Source of the DNA: Mytilus galloprovincialis
Lineage: Eukaryota; Mollusca; Bivalvia; Mytilida; Mytilidae
DNA: 64,000 bases
NCBI RefSeq assembly: GCF_965363235.1
Contig: NC_134845.1
Span: 60,541,261-60,605,260 of the forward strand
Direction: 5' to 3'
Both the position numbers and the translations under genes were made by a program. The first letter of the stretch is position 1; the number at the start of each line of letters is the position of its first letter. Of this stretch, positions 24,891-36,040 are shown one piece after another. The notes beneath the pieces were generated by a model. It was not told the DNA's origin, ran no database searches, and was given only the letters and a program-made list of their open reading frames with translations.

Positions 24891-25319
24891 TCAATTTTTC
24901 CATAACTTTGTGGTCAAGTGGAGTTCTTGGGAACAAATACATTGTAGATAAGTGTACAACGCGCCGGAAAATAGCATTGCACAATTATTATCTGTGTAAA
25001 CATCAACATTACTATCGTGTACTCTTCCCCGTTCGTTCTGGATAGACACATGTGTTATTCCAAGTACGTCCCTCAATAGAACAAAAACGTTTCTGTGTAC
25101 CATTTTGAAAGGTGAATTATAATAGATTCTGCGAACGGAGAAATGATTACGTATATGATAGAACGTAAATCTGTGATGCAAGTGAAAGTAAATGTGCCAC
25201 TTGTCATTCTGATTATGGACTTTCATTGGTATGTCTAAAGGGGGTCTAATGTAACAATAGATCATAAAAGAAGAGAGATTTTTCTCTTTTACCGATTGAT
25301 TGTTGATCTTTAACATCAC
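24891..25319 (-). CDS. Open frame of 142 codons, unknown
   Basis: This is the longest open frame in the window outside the retroelement and the tandem repeats, in DNA where chance frames rarely pass 95 codons. The predicted chain has a His/Tyr/Phe-rich middle and a more polar second half with several acidic residues and Cys. I recognise no domain, signal peptide or catalytic motif. It could be one exon of an unassigned gene or a decayed exon, but no flanking exon was found. It could also be chance. Confidence 0.25.
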   Translation of the reverse strand: MMLKINNQSVKEKNLSSFMIYCYIRPPLDIPMKVHNQNDKWHIYFHLHHRFTFYHIRNHFSVRRIYYNSPFKMVHRNVFVLLRDVLGITHVSIQNERGRVHDSNVDVYTDNNCAMLFSGALYTYLQCICSQELHLTTKLWKN

Positions 25320-26550
25320 CTTCGTAACTGTTGGCTTAAACGTGGGAATAGGTCTGAGGGCTAAGCTTTATTGTTGGGGCCGGAGAGGCCTGGTGACCTT
25401 CGTCAGGAAATGTTTTAATAGTATTATTTAGAATTTGTACTTTAAACCTTTTGATTCTCCTTTATTAGTACTTGTCACATAATATTATCTATGTCTATTG
25501 TTCATCGCATTCCAAATTATTATGAAAATATTTCGGGTTATTAGACGAACAACTGGAAAATATTCGAAAAATGACAAAAATGCGGTTGTACTGAAAAGGT
25601 TTTTTAAACCATTTATCTTTATATATGTTTTAAAATATATGTAATAAAACATTTGCTTACAAAAGCATTTCGTTCCTTTATACACTAATATAATCCTTAT
25701 GTAAACAACAAAACGCAACTATACCGCTTGACCAGTTTGTACTGAATTCAAACATGTATTGATATATCCGGCGGTCAATAAGATCAAATATAGTCTGACC
25801 GCGGTCAGTGGGTCATTCGAGTAGGAATATATATACTTGTTACATTTATAAATGGTTGATTTCCACATGAAATCAATCTATTGATTTAATTCTATGCGAT
25901 ATGTATTCATATCAAAAGCTGTGAAAAAGAAATTAAAATGTCAATTCATTCTTACGTCAAATGCTCTCATAGTGAGAAACTCGATCGATATATCTAACAA
26001 GACACTTGTAACTCCATTAGTCGAAAACGAGGTCAATGGCGTGGGCGTAATGATGCAGAAACTACAAGCAGCAGGAAATGAATAAAAACTTGAACAGATG
26101 TTTTCAAACAACCTGTTTTATCATTATATTTGAAAAAAATCCAATTTTAGTTTTTTCGTACTCTTTTATATTATCTTTTTAGAAATTAATAAGAGGATGT
26201 GCATTTCGATTGAAGTGATTTTAACTAAATGGCAAAACTTCTAAACTCTTCGTTAAAATGAAAATGTGATTCTTTTGGATTTAAAACGCAAAATTTTCGG
26301 CACATTTTTAAATGTACAGAGCACAAAAATCTTTTAAAAGCCTTTCGTGGTGTTTAAACTTTTCTTCTTTTGTGTGTGTGGGGGTGGGAGGACTTGATAA
26401 CGGAGATGGAAAACATTGCTTTCTATACATAGCTGAACAGAAGATCTTTGTAAAATAGCCTTGAACATATCCAGCCATATAGACTCTGATTTTTTCACAT
26501 CACATAACAAAATACGTTATCAAAACATGCGTTCCCCCTTTTTACCTTTT
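25320..26550. other. Unassigned DNA with one palindrome
   Basis: CTGACCGCGGTCAG at 25795-25808 is a perfect 14-bp palindrome, followed by gggtcat. No gene is seen. Confidence 0.4.
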
Positions 26551-26552
26551 TA

Positions 26553-27352
26553 GCACACCTTGCCTAATGGGCCAAGTGAACTTTTCTCGTCATTTGTCGT
26601 CCGTCGCCCGTCGTCTTCGCCGTCCGTCATCCTTTAACTTTTGCAAAATTATTTTTCATTGAAACTACTGGGCCAAATTTAACCAAAATTGGCCACAATC
26701 ATCATTGAGGTAACTTGTCAGTTTATAAATGTGTCCGATGACCTGTCCAACCAACCAATATGGCCGCAATGACTAAAATAAAACATATAAGGGCAAATCT
26801 GACATGGAGTTAAATTGTATATCAGGTCAAGATCTATCTGCCATGAAATTTTCAGATAAATCGGACAACATATGTTGGGTTGCTGCCCCTGAATTGGTAA
26901 TTTTAAGGAAATTTTGCAGTTTTTGGTTATCATCTTGAATATTATTATTATAGATAGAGATAAACTGTAAACATCAATAATTTTCAGCAAAGTAAGATAT
27001 TAACATGTGTCAACATGACCAAAATGGTCAATTGACCCCTTTGGCTTAAGGAGTTACTTTACTTTATAGTAAATTTCTAACAATTTTTGGAAAATTTTTG
27101 ACATCTTTTACAAAAGTCTTCTCTGATCGTGGCAAGAATCAGAATTAGGTTATCTTGTTTAAAAAAATAGACCGACGACTCTGTCTGCCAACCAACATAA
27201 ACGACATGTCTAAAAATAGAACAGAGGGGTAAACTCCAGTTTTGGGCTGTAGCTCAATAGTTCATTGGTTAATTACTTCATGCATAATCGCATGCATCAA
27301 TTGTTAACAAAAATTACAGGTGGGCGACACAGGCCATCTGGAGCCTCTAGTT
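26553..27352. mobile_element. ~800-bp bivalve interspersed repeat
   Basis: The block starts tagcacaccttgcctaatgg, carries a CpG-rich gtcgtccgtcgcccgtcgtc near its left end, and closes with gtgggcgacacaggccatct followed by ggagcctctag. I recognise this pattern as a common bivalve dispersed element. It contains no open frame of note. Class and target duplication are not determined. Confidence 0.55.
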
Positions 27353-27359
27353 ATTTATT

Positions 27360-28540
27360 TGAAAATTTGTGAGAATTACACCCGTTAATACACATCTCTT
27401 TCATGGAGATTAGTATGAAAAATCGATTTTCTAAAAATTAAAGATCCATTGAAAAAGTTTGAATTTCCCATTCATAATACCACTTGATACGACCCAGTAA
27501 CTTTCTTTCATACCAATGAGGCCATAGTTCCGTTATCTTACTCGTCTTAACTATAAACCAAGTAAACATAACATTCAACTCTCAGGTGATTTTAAAGCGT
27601 CAAAGATTTTTAAACTTCACTTTTAAAATTGATTTGAGACGATTTAATTCTTAAGCAAAACGCAAAAAAGGATTATTTAATGTTTGTTAATTTCGATACC
27701 AATCCCTTTCCTGGTTGGGAAATGCCATAAAAGTATTATGTTCCCAATAAAGCGTTGGAGTTGATAAAATTCGTGTCTCAAAGGGAAGCTGAATCGTGAC
27801 CGACAAACATATTTCAAACGTCTGAAATGTTATTATCATTAATAACTAATCAAATGGGGAAAATCGTTTATGAAAATGGGTTTTCAATACACTTGTTTAA
27901 AACCGACAATAATTTTCACTCAAATAATTAATATTACCATATATACAGTTACGTTTTTCTGACGGAGTAAACTGGGCAAAAATAAAAAGGAAAAATATTT
28001 TTTTTAGTGCAAATCAATAATATACATTATTTGAATGGCTAAACAAACAAAAAATATTGTTAAGAGTTTTTTTTTTAAATATGATAAACGGTTTGTTTGC
28101 ACTTCTCGGTTCCGTTTGTTGTTTCACTGGTCGAGATAAAAAAAAAAGGGGGGGGGGGGTAAAAATTGATCGTGGCCAGAATGATATATTTTCACTTGAT
28201 GCAAGACTATAGCAGAATCATGCATTTTCATTATTGTGCGCAACTATATGTTGCATTGTGTGTGGCAGAACATTCAGTTTCATCCTATCTTTAAAAACTA
28301 GTTGTTTTCACTTCTTACTGTATATAGGTCAACATGTTCATTTTTGAAATCCCGGCGTACCCTTTCTAAGTGGTTGTCCACTTATTATTTACCACTAGAC
28401 TGATTTGTTTCTCACCACTTGTCTTCAAATTGTTACTGCATTGTTATATTCTATATAAAAATATATACTCAACAAATTAAATGAAGCACAACTCCCATTT
28501 TAAATTCATCTTTTCCCACACCTATTTATAAAAACCACCA
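27360..28540. other. AT-rich DNA, nothing recognised
   Basis: No gene is recognised. A-rich and G-run low complexity lies at 28138-28160. Confidence 0.45.
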
Positions 28541-28542
28541 TG

Positions 28543-28687
28543 CAGTGGCGGATCCAGGGGGGTCCGGGATTGGAATCCCCCTTTTTATGGACGATCATGC
28601 ATTTGAATGGGAGCATATAGGTGGAACCCCCCTCCCTTTACTCTGGGTTGGGAAGCCCCCTATTTAAAATGGCTGGATCTGCCCCTG
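28543..28687 (+). mobile_element. ggcggatcc-type element, copy 1
   Basis: It begins cagtggcggatccagggg and ends ggctggatctgcccctgcca, with inverted-repeat-like ends about 145 bp apart. A second copy lies inverted 75 bp away. There is no coding capacity. Confidence 0.65.
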
Positions 28688-28760
28688 CCATGTTTGCTGT
28701 CATTTGATGCTTATTGTTCACGACCAATTTGATTAATTATTCATAATAATACATATATAT

Positions 28761-28904
28761 CAGGGGCGGATCCAGCCATTTTAAAAAGGGGGTTCCCAAC
28801 CCAGAGTAAAGGAGGGGGTTCCAATTATATGCTCCCATTCAAATGCATTAATCGTCCAAAAAAGGGGGTCCAACATCGGGGACCCCCCCCCCTGGATCCG
28901 CCAA
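28761..28904 (-). mobile_element. ggcggatcc-type element, copy 2, inverted
   Basis: The plus strand reads aggggcggatccagccattt through caacccagagtaaaggaggg to ctggatccgcca, the reverse complement of the preceding copy. Together the two could fold into a long hairpin with a loop of about 75 bases. Confidence 0.65.
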
Positions 28905-28909
28905 TGATA

Positions 28910-29725
28910 TATTGTGATAATGTTAATTTAAGAAAATATGGACCTCTTAGTTATTATCAAGGGTTTTTTTCTGAGAAAAATTATATGTATGCCAATTTCT
29001 CCTGAATTTGGTAATGTCATTGCTAGTATATAGATATAGTCTGGATACTAGAATTCAACAATTTTATATGAAAAAAATATAAAAATAAATTTAGCGCTAC
29101 TAAGGTTACATATTGCCGTTGAAGTCAGATTTGATATACTATTGCAAATTTACATGGCTAAGAGTCTTTTCCTTCTTTATCACGCAGAAAAGTTCAAGTT
29201 TTATCAAATTTCGATCAAAATGGCGAATTTGTTGAGTATATATCCGGTTATGGTTAAGGACTTGATTAGTGTGTCTTTTTGTATTTTCCATTCATGTCGG
29301 CTTAAAAGCAACTTGGTCAGTCAGTCATTTGCTATCTTCTTGTCCCTACAATAATAACAAATTAGTACCTAGTGTTACCTCCCATAATCTGAGTTTATGA
29401 ATGAAAAATCAACGAGCCAGAAAATGGCGGCCAGATTTGTATCACATCTGCTTGGTTCATTTTACACCAATCATCAGAATCAACGAACTGCAAGAATTGT
29501 TGTTAAAAGAACTTTCTTTTTACTATCTGATTGTATCTATTTTATTTACTTTGTAACCACATAAACTATACTTTTTTTCTTTGGATTTTTTTTATCTCGT
29601 GTGCACATCGAGGATCATCGAAGATTATTCGGTAAACAGGAAATGTTTGCCCTACAGCGGTATTTTTTAACTTCAGGAAGCTTTCGGATGCTCATGTCAG
29701 AAACATTGTTGAAAATCGATAGGAA
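28910..29725. other. Unassigned DNA
   Basis: No gene or confident repeat is recognised. Confidence 0.4.
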
Positions 29726-29727
29726 TA

Positions 29728-29889
29728 CAGTGGCGGATCATTTGGATCCGGGGTGGGGTGGGTGGGGGTTGAACCCCTTTTCATGATCAAAGCTCTTAAA
29801 TTGGAACTTATGGTTAAAACCACCCAATTATCCATCATCCATTATCCTGGGTTGTAAGTCCCTTTTAAAAGTACAAGATCTGCCCCTGG
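29728..29889 (+). mobile_element. ggcggatc-type element, copy 3
   Basis: It has the same termini (cagtggcggatcatttggat to agatctgcccctgg) and the same internal cctgggttgtaagtcccttt segment as the copies at 28.5 kb, with more decay. Confidence 0.55.
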
Positions 29890-29980
29890 CATAGAAACAT
29901 GTAGATCGACAATACAATTTTCAAGCAAAAAACTCACATTGACTTAAAATGGCGAGTCCAAGAGGACAAGGACTTGCAGT

Positions 29981-30311
29981 AAAATTGAGAATGGAAATGG
30001 GGAATGTGCCAAAGAGACAACAACCCGACCATAGAGCAGACAACAGCAGAAGGTCAACAACAGGTCTTCAATGCAACGAGAAATTCTCGCACCCGGAGGC
30101 GTCCTTCAGCCAGCCCCTAAAAAATATATACTGATTCAGTGATAATGAACACCATACTAAACTCCAAATTGTACACAAGAAACTAAAAGTTAAAATAATA
30201 CAAGACTAACAAAGGCCAGAGGCTCCTGACTTGGGACAGGCGCAAAAATGCGGCGGGGTTTTAACATGTTTGTGAGATCTCAACCCTCCCCCTATATCTC
30301 TAGCCAATGTG
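29981..30311 (-). mobile_element. Naiad-type 3' UTR fragment, minus strand
   Basis: This copy follows the 3' terminal part of the 59152-62900 element base for base over long stretches (aaaattgagaatggaaatgg, aacaacccgaccatagagca, aggccagaggctcctgactt, ctctagccaatgt). It stops matching just after ctagccaatgt, the equivalent of about 59481. It is therefore truncated before the SECIS and the coding region. Confidence 0.8.
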
Positions 30312-30314
30312 CAT

Positions 30315-31190
30315 GGAAACGAGATTATTAGCTTAGCAGGGGGTATTATTTTTGCATGGGGGTGGGGGGTGGGGCTCACCATTTGCTGAACGATTAAAGA
30401 AAAAATTCTTATTGAAAAATATGTTCTACAAAACTATTTGTAAGCACTATACTGCACTAGTGCTACGGCATTGTGCTACGGCACTGGGTCGATCAGCTCC
30501 CCTCTCCGTATGGTCGGAAATTTATAACATGTGTCTGACTTGTGACTGCATGGATTTCTTAGGCTTCATCATCCCAACATATTTCAAATCCTTTTAACAC
30601 AGCTGCGCGGATGATGTACCGGATTTCATAGAAAAAATTGAGAATTGTAAGTGGTAAATACTTTTTGACATCCTGTTTATGAGATGTACAGGTAGTTGTT
30701 TCTGATTTTTTCGAAAAAAAATATGAGTGTCCAGTATTTAAAGAAATTGGCTTTTTTTCTGAGGTAGCAATATAATATTCATCATTTTTATGTTTACGAG
30801 GTTTTTGTGTTTGTTATGAAAGTTATGAGTGACCGGTTCTTGCAAAAATTGAAGTCTTGGTTGAAGAACTTTTTGTTGCTTAACAGCCAGTGGCAAATAT
30901 TTCATTCATTTTAAAACTAGATCAAATTAATAATACATATTACAGGCAATCTCTTCATAGTTGGTCGTCATCGATTGGAACGACACGTGCACGACAATGT
31001 GGACTGCCACTAAAATGGAGAGCATTGTATATTAAAGGTCATTTGATCTTAGCAGCAATTGATATTATGATATTTTGCTAACTTATAATTAAAATATGAA
31101 GTTAATTCAAAGAATATACATCATTAAAATGTGAAGTTTATGCAAAGAATATCCATCATTAAAATGTGAAGTTTATACAATCAAATACAG
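30315..31190. other. Unassigned DNA with a SINE-tail motif
   Basis: The phrase cagccagtggcaaatatttc at 30883-30903 is an inverted SINE-tail motif. No gene is seen. Confidence 0.4.
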
Positions 31191-31232
31191 TCAAACCAGC
31201 ATATAAAAAATTCGTAAGGGTTCCACGGAACC

Positions 31233-31687
31233 CAGTGTCTCGCCTACTTTTGCTGTTAATCGCAGACTCAACAAAAATGAGGAAAAACATCAATAAAAAT
31301 TTCCCTCTCGATACTGTCTTTTGATTGAAAGAAGCTTCCAAGTTTGGTAAAAAATCCAGGATAGTTTATGAATCTAATAAATATTTTATAAACTTTAACT
31401 GCAGACTGTATGTAATGTTAACTGGAAGAAAAACTAAGTCCATTTATAAGTAAAATACGGAAAAGTGGAGATTTATTTTTACAAAATTTTCTTTTTGATA
31501 CTATCTTATGATTATAAACAAGCTTCTGTCCAAGTTTGGTAGAAATCAAGGATAGTTTAAGAAAGTTATTAAAATTTCAAAAACTTTAACCACAGAGTGA
31601 ATATTTGTGGACGCCGCCGACGACGACGGAATGTAGGATCGCTTAGTCTCGCTTTTTCGACTAAAGTCGAAGGCTCGACAAAAATGA
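31233..31687 (+). mobile_element. Repeat element, tgtctcgcct...gctcgacaaaaat
   Basis: The element starts tgtctcgcctacttttgctg and ends ggacgccgccgacgacgacg, then gtcgaaggctcgacaaaaat. Two internal tandem units of about 190-200 bp can be aligned (ttttgatactatcttatgat and accaagtttggta-type segments repeat). It shares both ends with the larger element at 32640-33718. It is non-coding. Confidence 0.6.
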
Positions 31688-31855
31688 ATACAATACGTTT
31701 TAAATCAAATGCGTCCGAAGCGCTAAATAAAGGTCGTCTTTAGGAACAGATACCCCTAACCTTATGTATGTATAAAAGAGATCTATAGAGTTGACCTTGA
31801 AATTGAGGTTTAAAATGTATATACAAATATATATATATTATAGCGTGATAAGGAG

Positions 31856-31945
31856 AACGTGACCTGACAAGGCAGGATGTTCTAAACAGAGGTGACCTGA
31901 CAAGGCAGGATGTTGATAAACACAGGTGACCCTTAAAGCAGGTTT
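31856..31945. repeat. Short tandem repeat, ~37-bp unit
   Basis: The phrase gtgacctgacaaggcaggat recurs twice, followed by a shortened third unit (gtgacccttaaagcagg). Confidence 0.75.
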
Positions 31946-31990
31946 GATTGTAGAATTAAGAACTATGGGCTACAATTATTCTCCTTAACA

Positions 31991-32131
31991 AAGTGGCACG
32001 CCGCAGATTCAGGAGGATTCTGGGGGTTGGAACACCCCCTTTTTTTTAAGTATCAATGCATTTAAATGGGGACATATGGTTGAAACCTCCTTTATCCTGG
32101 ATTGAGAATCCCCCTTTTGAAAACGGGTGCA
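31991..32131 (+). mobile_element. Decayed ggcggatcc-type element
   Basis: The internal order (aacaccccctttttttt, caatgcatttaaatgggg, tcctggattgagaatccccc) matches the elements at 28.5 kb. The left end is eroded. Confidence 0.45.
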
Positions 32132-32262
32132 GAGGCGGATTAAGGGGGGCAGGGGGCCACCCTCCCCCTTTTTGGGAAAAAAAATTGGTTGCTTATATAG
32201 GGAATCACTGAAGCGTGACTAGAGCGGGCCCCCACTTATGAAAATTTCTGGATCCGCCACTG
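32131..32262 (+). mobile_element. ggcggat...atccgcc element, second subtype
   Basis: It runs from agaggcggattaaggggg to tctggatccgccactg, with an internal ttatatagggaatcactgaa. The same subtype occurs at 49846-49993. Confidence 0.6.
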
Positions 32263-32639
32263 GGGTGGTCCCTAACGTAGTGGTAAATGAATGAAGCTGT
32301 GGCTTAGGTCTACTCGACTAAAAGGAAAAGCCGACTACCACTTTTTGTTAAGTATTAAGAATCAAAATAAATAAGTTGACTAATAGCTAAAAGACTTTTT
32401 TATGATAGAGTTGATACACAATGCTTTAAAAAAAAGTCGTCTAGTTTAAAAAGAAAATCCAATCTGAATATCCATGAAATATATGCCACTGGATGTCTAA
32501 CAAACAGCATGTAATCAATTAAATTTTGCATCAATTTCTTTAAACAAATTGAAATAATATTGTACTGGTAGGTGTTCGTTTTGTTCGAATGTGCTAATAA
32601 AGTTTTCGTTATAATTACTACAAGAGTGCACACGCTGAA

Positions 32640-33718
32640 ATGTCTCGCCTTCTATACTAATCATTGATATTATGTTGATAGTCCTAAGTAAAAAGCTAAG
32701 CTTTATAACAACTGTACCATAAACTTAACATTAACCAAGATAACTAAACAAAGACCAATGAACCTTGAAAATGAGGTCAAGGTCAGATGAACCATGCCAG
32801 GCAGACATGTACAGCTAACAATGCTTCTATACAACATATATAGTTGACCTATTACTTATAGTTTAAGAAAAATAGACCAAAACACAAAAACTTAACACTG
32901 TGCAATGAACCATGAAAATGAGGTCACGGTCAAATAAAAGCTGCGCGACTGACATAAAGATCATTAAATATTTCCATACACCAAATATAGTTGACCTATG
33001 GCATATAGTATTAGATAAAAAGACCAAAACTCAAAAACTTAACTTTGACCACTGAACCATGAAAATGAGGTCAAGGTCACATGACATCTGCCCGTTAGAC
33101 ATGTACACCTTACAATCATTCCATACAACAAATATAGTAGACCTCTTGCATATAGTATGAGAACAACAGACCAAAAACACAAAAACTTAACTATAACCAC
33201 TGAACCATGAAAATGAGGTCAAGGTCAGATGACACCTGCCAGTTGGACATGTACACCTTACAGTCCTTCCATACACCGAATATACTAGCCCTATTGCTTA
33301 TAGTATCTGAGATATGGACTTGACCACCAAAACTTAACCTTGTTCACTGATCCATGAAATGAGGTCGAGGTCAAGTGAAAACTGTCTGACAGACATTAGG
33401 ACCTTGCAAGGTACGCACATATCAAATATAGTTATCCTATTACTTATAATAAGAGAGAATTCAACATTACAAAAAATTTGAACTTTTTTTTCAAGTGGTC
33501 ACTGAACCATGAAAATGAGGTCAAGGACATTGGACATGTGACTGACGGAAACTTCGTAACATGAGGCATCTATATACAAAGTATGAAGCATCCAGGTCTT
33601 CCACCTTGTAAAATATAAAGCTTTTAAGAAGTTAGCTAACGCCGCCGCCGTAGCCGTCGCCGGATCACTATCCCTATGTCGAGCTTTCTGCAACAAAAGT
33701 TGCAGGCTCGACAAAAAT
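32640..33718 (+). mobile_element. Element with ~147-bp internal tandem repeats
   Basis: The element starts tgtctcgccttctatacta and ends ccgccgccgtagccgtcgcc, then gttgcaggctcgacaaaaat. Its body is six diverged tandem units. Each contains tgaaccatgaaaatgaggtc; these begin at about 32759, 32906, 33053, 33201, 33348 and 33503, spaced 147, 147, 148, 147 and 155 bases. It shares both termini with the shorter element at 31233-31687, so the two are one family with different internal satellite cores. No protein is encoded. Confidence 0.75.
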
Positions 33719-33719
33719 G

Positions 33720-35425
33720 CGCATGCAGAATCCTAAGAGGCAGAGTCGAGTCACTCCACAACTCCACTCCAGCACAGTGAGCACTCTAATACTACAATAT
33801 TCCACTCGACCTTTTAGAACATGCCTTTTTGTGGGGAAATCATAACTTGACTTCCCCCTTATCTAGTAGGAAAATAAACTCATCATATACACCAGCCTCA
33901 AAATTTAAAGAGACGTGAAAAAAGTCCATTTGAATGATTATGCATTTTTCAATATAATGTTTGTAAACAAGTTTTTTCTTTATATCTGTGAAATAAATGT
34001 GTCCCTCTAAAAATTGGGGTTTAAATTATCAACGCCTATTTTAAACAAAATATTTGCCTATCTTTCAATATAACTGACCCACTAACCATATTATTACAAT
34101 TAGATTAGCAAAATGAACGACATTGGCGGAAGTTTTATATTCAAGGTCAACAATGAAATGTTTACACGTCTCACAGCTGATGTTAACAGTCGATTTAGGT
34201 GAAGCGTTGAAGTTATTTGGTTCATTTAGCCAAAAATAGTGCGGCGTTTATATGCCTTAGTCTAGGATAAATTACATAACTCTCGTAAATGAAGTTTTAT
34301 TCGCTATAATATTCTGTGTATAATGTAAATTAAATATTTGGACAGAAAAGTGTTGTAAAACAAATATTTTAAAAATAGGACTAGGGCCATTTTCATTTAT
34401 TTTTAAAAAATATAAATCACATAAAAAAATCGATGGAAATTAGGACGCATGACCCCTTTTTTCCCATTTTTATGCGGCCATAGAAAAGGCCTTGAAATGT
34501 CCTTACAAGGACAAAGATTGGAAATCAGTCATATAATCATATTTTAACGGTCTGGTACATATTGACCACAACACGTTAATTATCAGAGATCGTCTGCCGG
34601 CGAAGCATCTTGCAGACGACAGCGCAACTCTATCAGACGATAAAACCGTCTAGCGGCTAACAAGCCATCTGCCCTATTGTGCTTTTAATATGGTATGGGA
34701 AGAATTTAATAATTGTTTACCAATATATTTTTCAATAATCAATATCATGGACGAGTGCCAGACGAGACGTAATTACTAAGTAATAAATTAGATACGTAGA
34801 TATTGACAATAAACGTCCTTTCATTAGTTTATGTTCGTTTCTGACGGTACTTTATTGTTTCCTAAGCCTTTTTCTGATTGGGGGATTAAGTGTTCTGATG
34901 CTTTTCGTCATGTAAACAATTAAGGGGCAATAGTTGCATGTATTTACTTTCAAAAGTGTACACAGACACATTTATAAATGTCTACGAGATTCGTTACCTT
35001 TTGGAGGGGCTTAGAATTTTGGAACTAAAGATATGGTTACCCCCCTTTTTTTAAAGTCCTCGGCAGTCTCTCCAGGTCGATTTTTGGTATAGAGGGTGTA
35101 GATATCATTTAGATACAAGCCGGGGGACTGTTGGCAAAATTCTATTTTTGCCCCCTCCCCCTTTTTTGTGGTGATTTTTTAGATGGATATAAACGTCTGT
35201 AAAAAGTGTTATCAATATTAAATTGTGCTGGGATATAGCTACTACATCTGTCCTTTAGTATTGGTGTATGTATTCGATACTATGATACCAACTGTATTCA
35301 CATTTCCTTTATATCTGATTCTTGATTCTGTGAACTTGTTACTCATAAATCGTTCTTTTCTGTTTTCATATAGGTATACTTTATAGTTCCTTTTTATATA
35401 TTATGCCCAACTTTGTCGGGAGCCT
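33720..35425. other. AT-rich DNA, nothing recognised
   Basis: No gene is recognised. A CGTCTGC/GCAGACG hairpin lies near 34591-34620. Confidence 0.4.
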
Positions 35426-35427
35426 GC

Positions 35428-35530
35428 TGGGGCGGATCTAGCCATTTTAAAAGGGGGGGATTCCCAACCCAGGACTACATGTCCCCATTCAAATGCATTG
35501 TTAATCCAAAAAAAGGGGGGGTTCTAACAT
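35428..35530. mobile_element. Truncated ggcggatc-type element
   Basis: It has gggcggatctagccatttta and caaatgcattgttaatccaa in the order of the inverted copy at 28.8 kb, but the far terminus is missing. Confidence 0.5.
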
Positions 35531-35569
35531 TTTAGTTGTTTGAGATTTGTAATGTCCTCTTCTTTTTAT

Positions 35570-35690
35570 AGTTTGTAAGGCTGTTTAAATTACGCTCTGA
35601 CATTGTTGAAGGCCATATAATGAACTATATTATTTGGTTTATGGTGGAACGTTTTCTCATTTGCAATCACATCACATCATCTTATTTTTA
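35570..35690 (+). repeat. R2 terminal fragment, decayed
   Basis: The phrase cattgttgaaggccatataa and the terminal gcaatcacatcacatcatct follow the R2 end. Confidence 0.5.
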
Positions 35691-35734
35691 TAATGAAAAT
35701 TTTAGTTAACAAATAGTTGATTTATATAACCCCT

Positions 35735-35808
35735 TTGGCTGTTGTCTGCTCTTTGGTTGGGTTGTTGTCTCTTTGACACATTTCCCATTTCCATTCTCAA
35801 TTTAATTT
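35735..35808 (+). mobile_element. Naiad-type 3' end fragment
   Basis: Only the last 70 or so bases of the family remain (gttgttgtctctttgacaca, ccatttccattctcaattta). It joins directly to the decayed R2 end just upstream. Confidence 0.55.
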
Positions 35809-35899
35809 AGTTGTAGAAAATCTCTCTGCACTGTTTATTTCTCCTTAGACAACTTGGCCAATTTAGTCTTTTAAGCCTCAAAAGTGCATTTAGTCAGTC

Positions 35900-36040
35900 A
35901 GGCCTCACGCTCATAAAACTTTCGAGCATGATTATTGGACTCAGACTCCAAAATTAACCAATCAAATTGCTGGATTTCATGTTTCGAGCATGATTTTAGT
36001 GCTCCGAGCACTGAGCAAAGTTTTATGCCTTCAAGGCCAG
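35900..36040. mobile_element. Small MITE-like inverted-repeat element
   Basis: CATAAAACTTT at 35912-35922 is matched by AAAGTTTTATG at 36017-36027. Outer ggcct/aggcc bases extend the imperfect inverted repeat to about 22 bp. The phrase cgagcatgatt occurs twice inside. The open frame across it is incidental. Confidence 0.5.

Noticed and set aside
32759..33650. Regularly spaced repeats resembling a CRISPR array
   Set aside because: The whole 147-bp unit is repeated, with no short repeats separating unique spacers, and the genome is animal.
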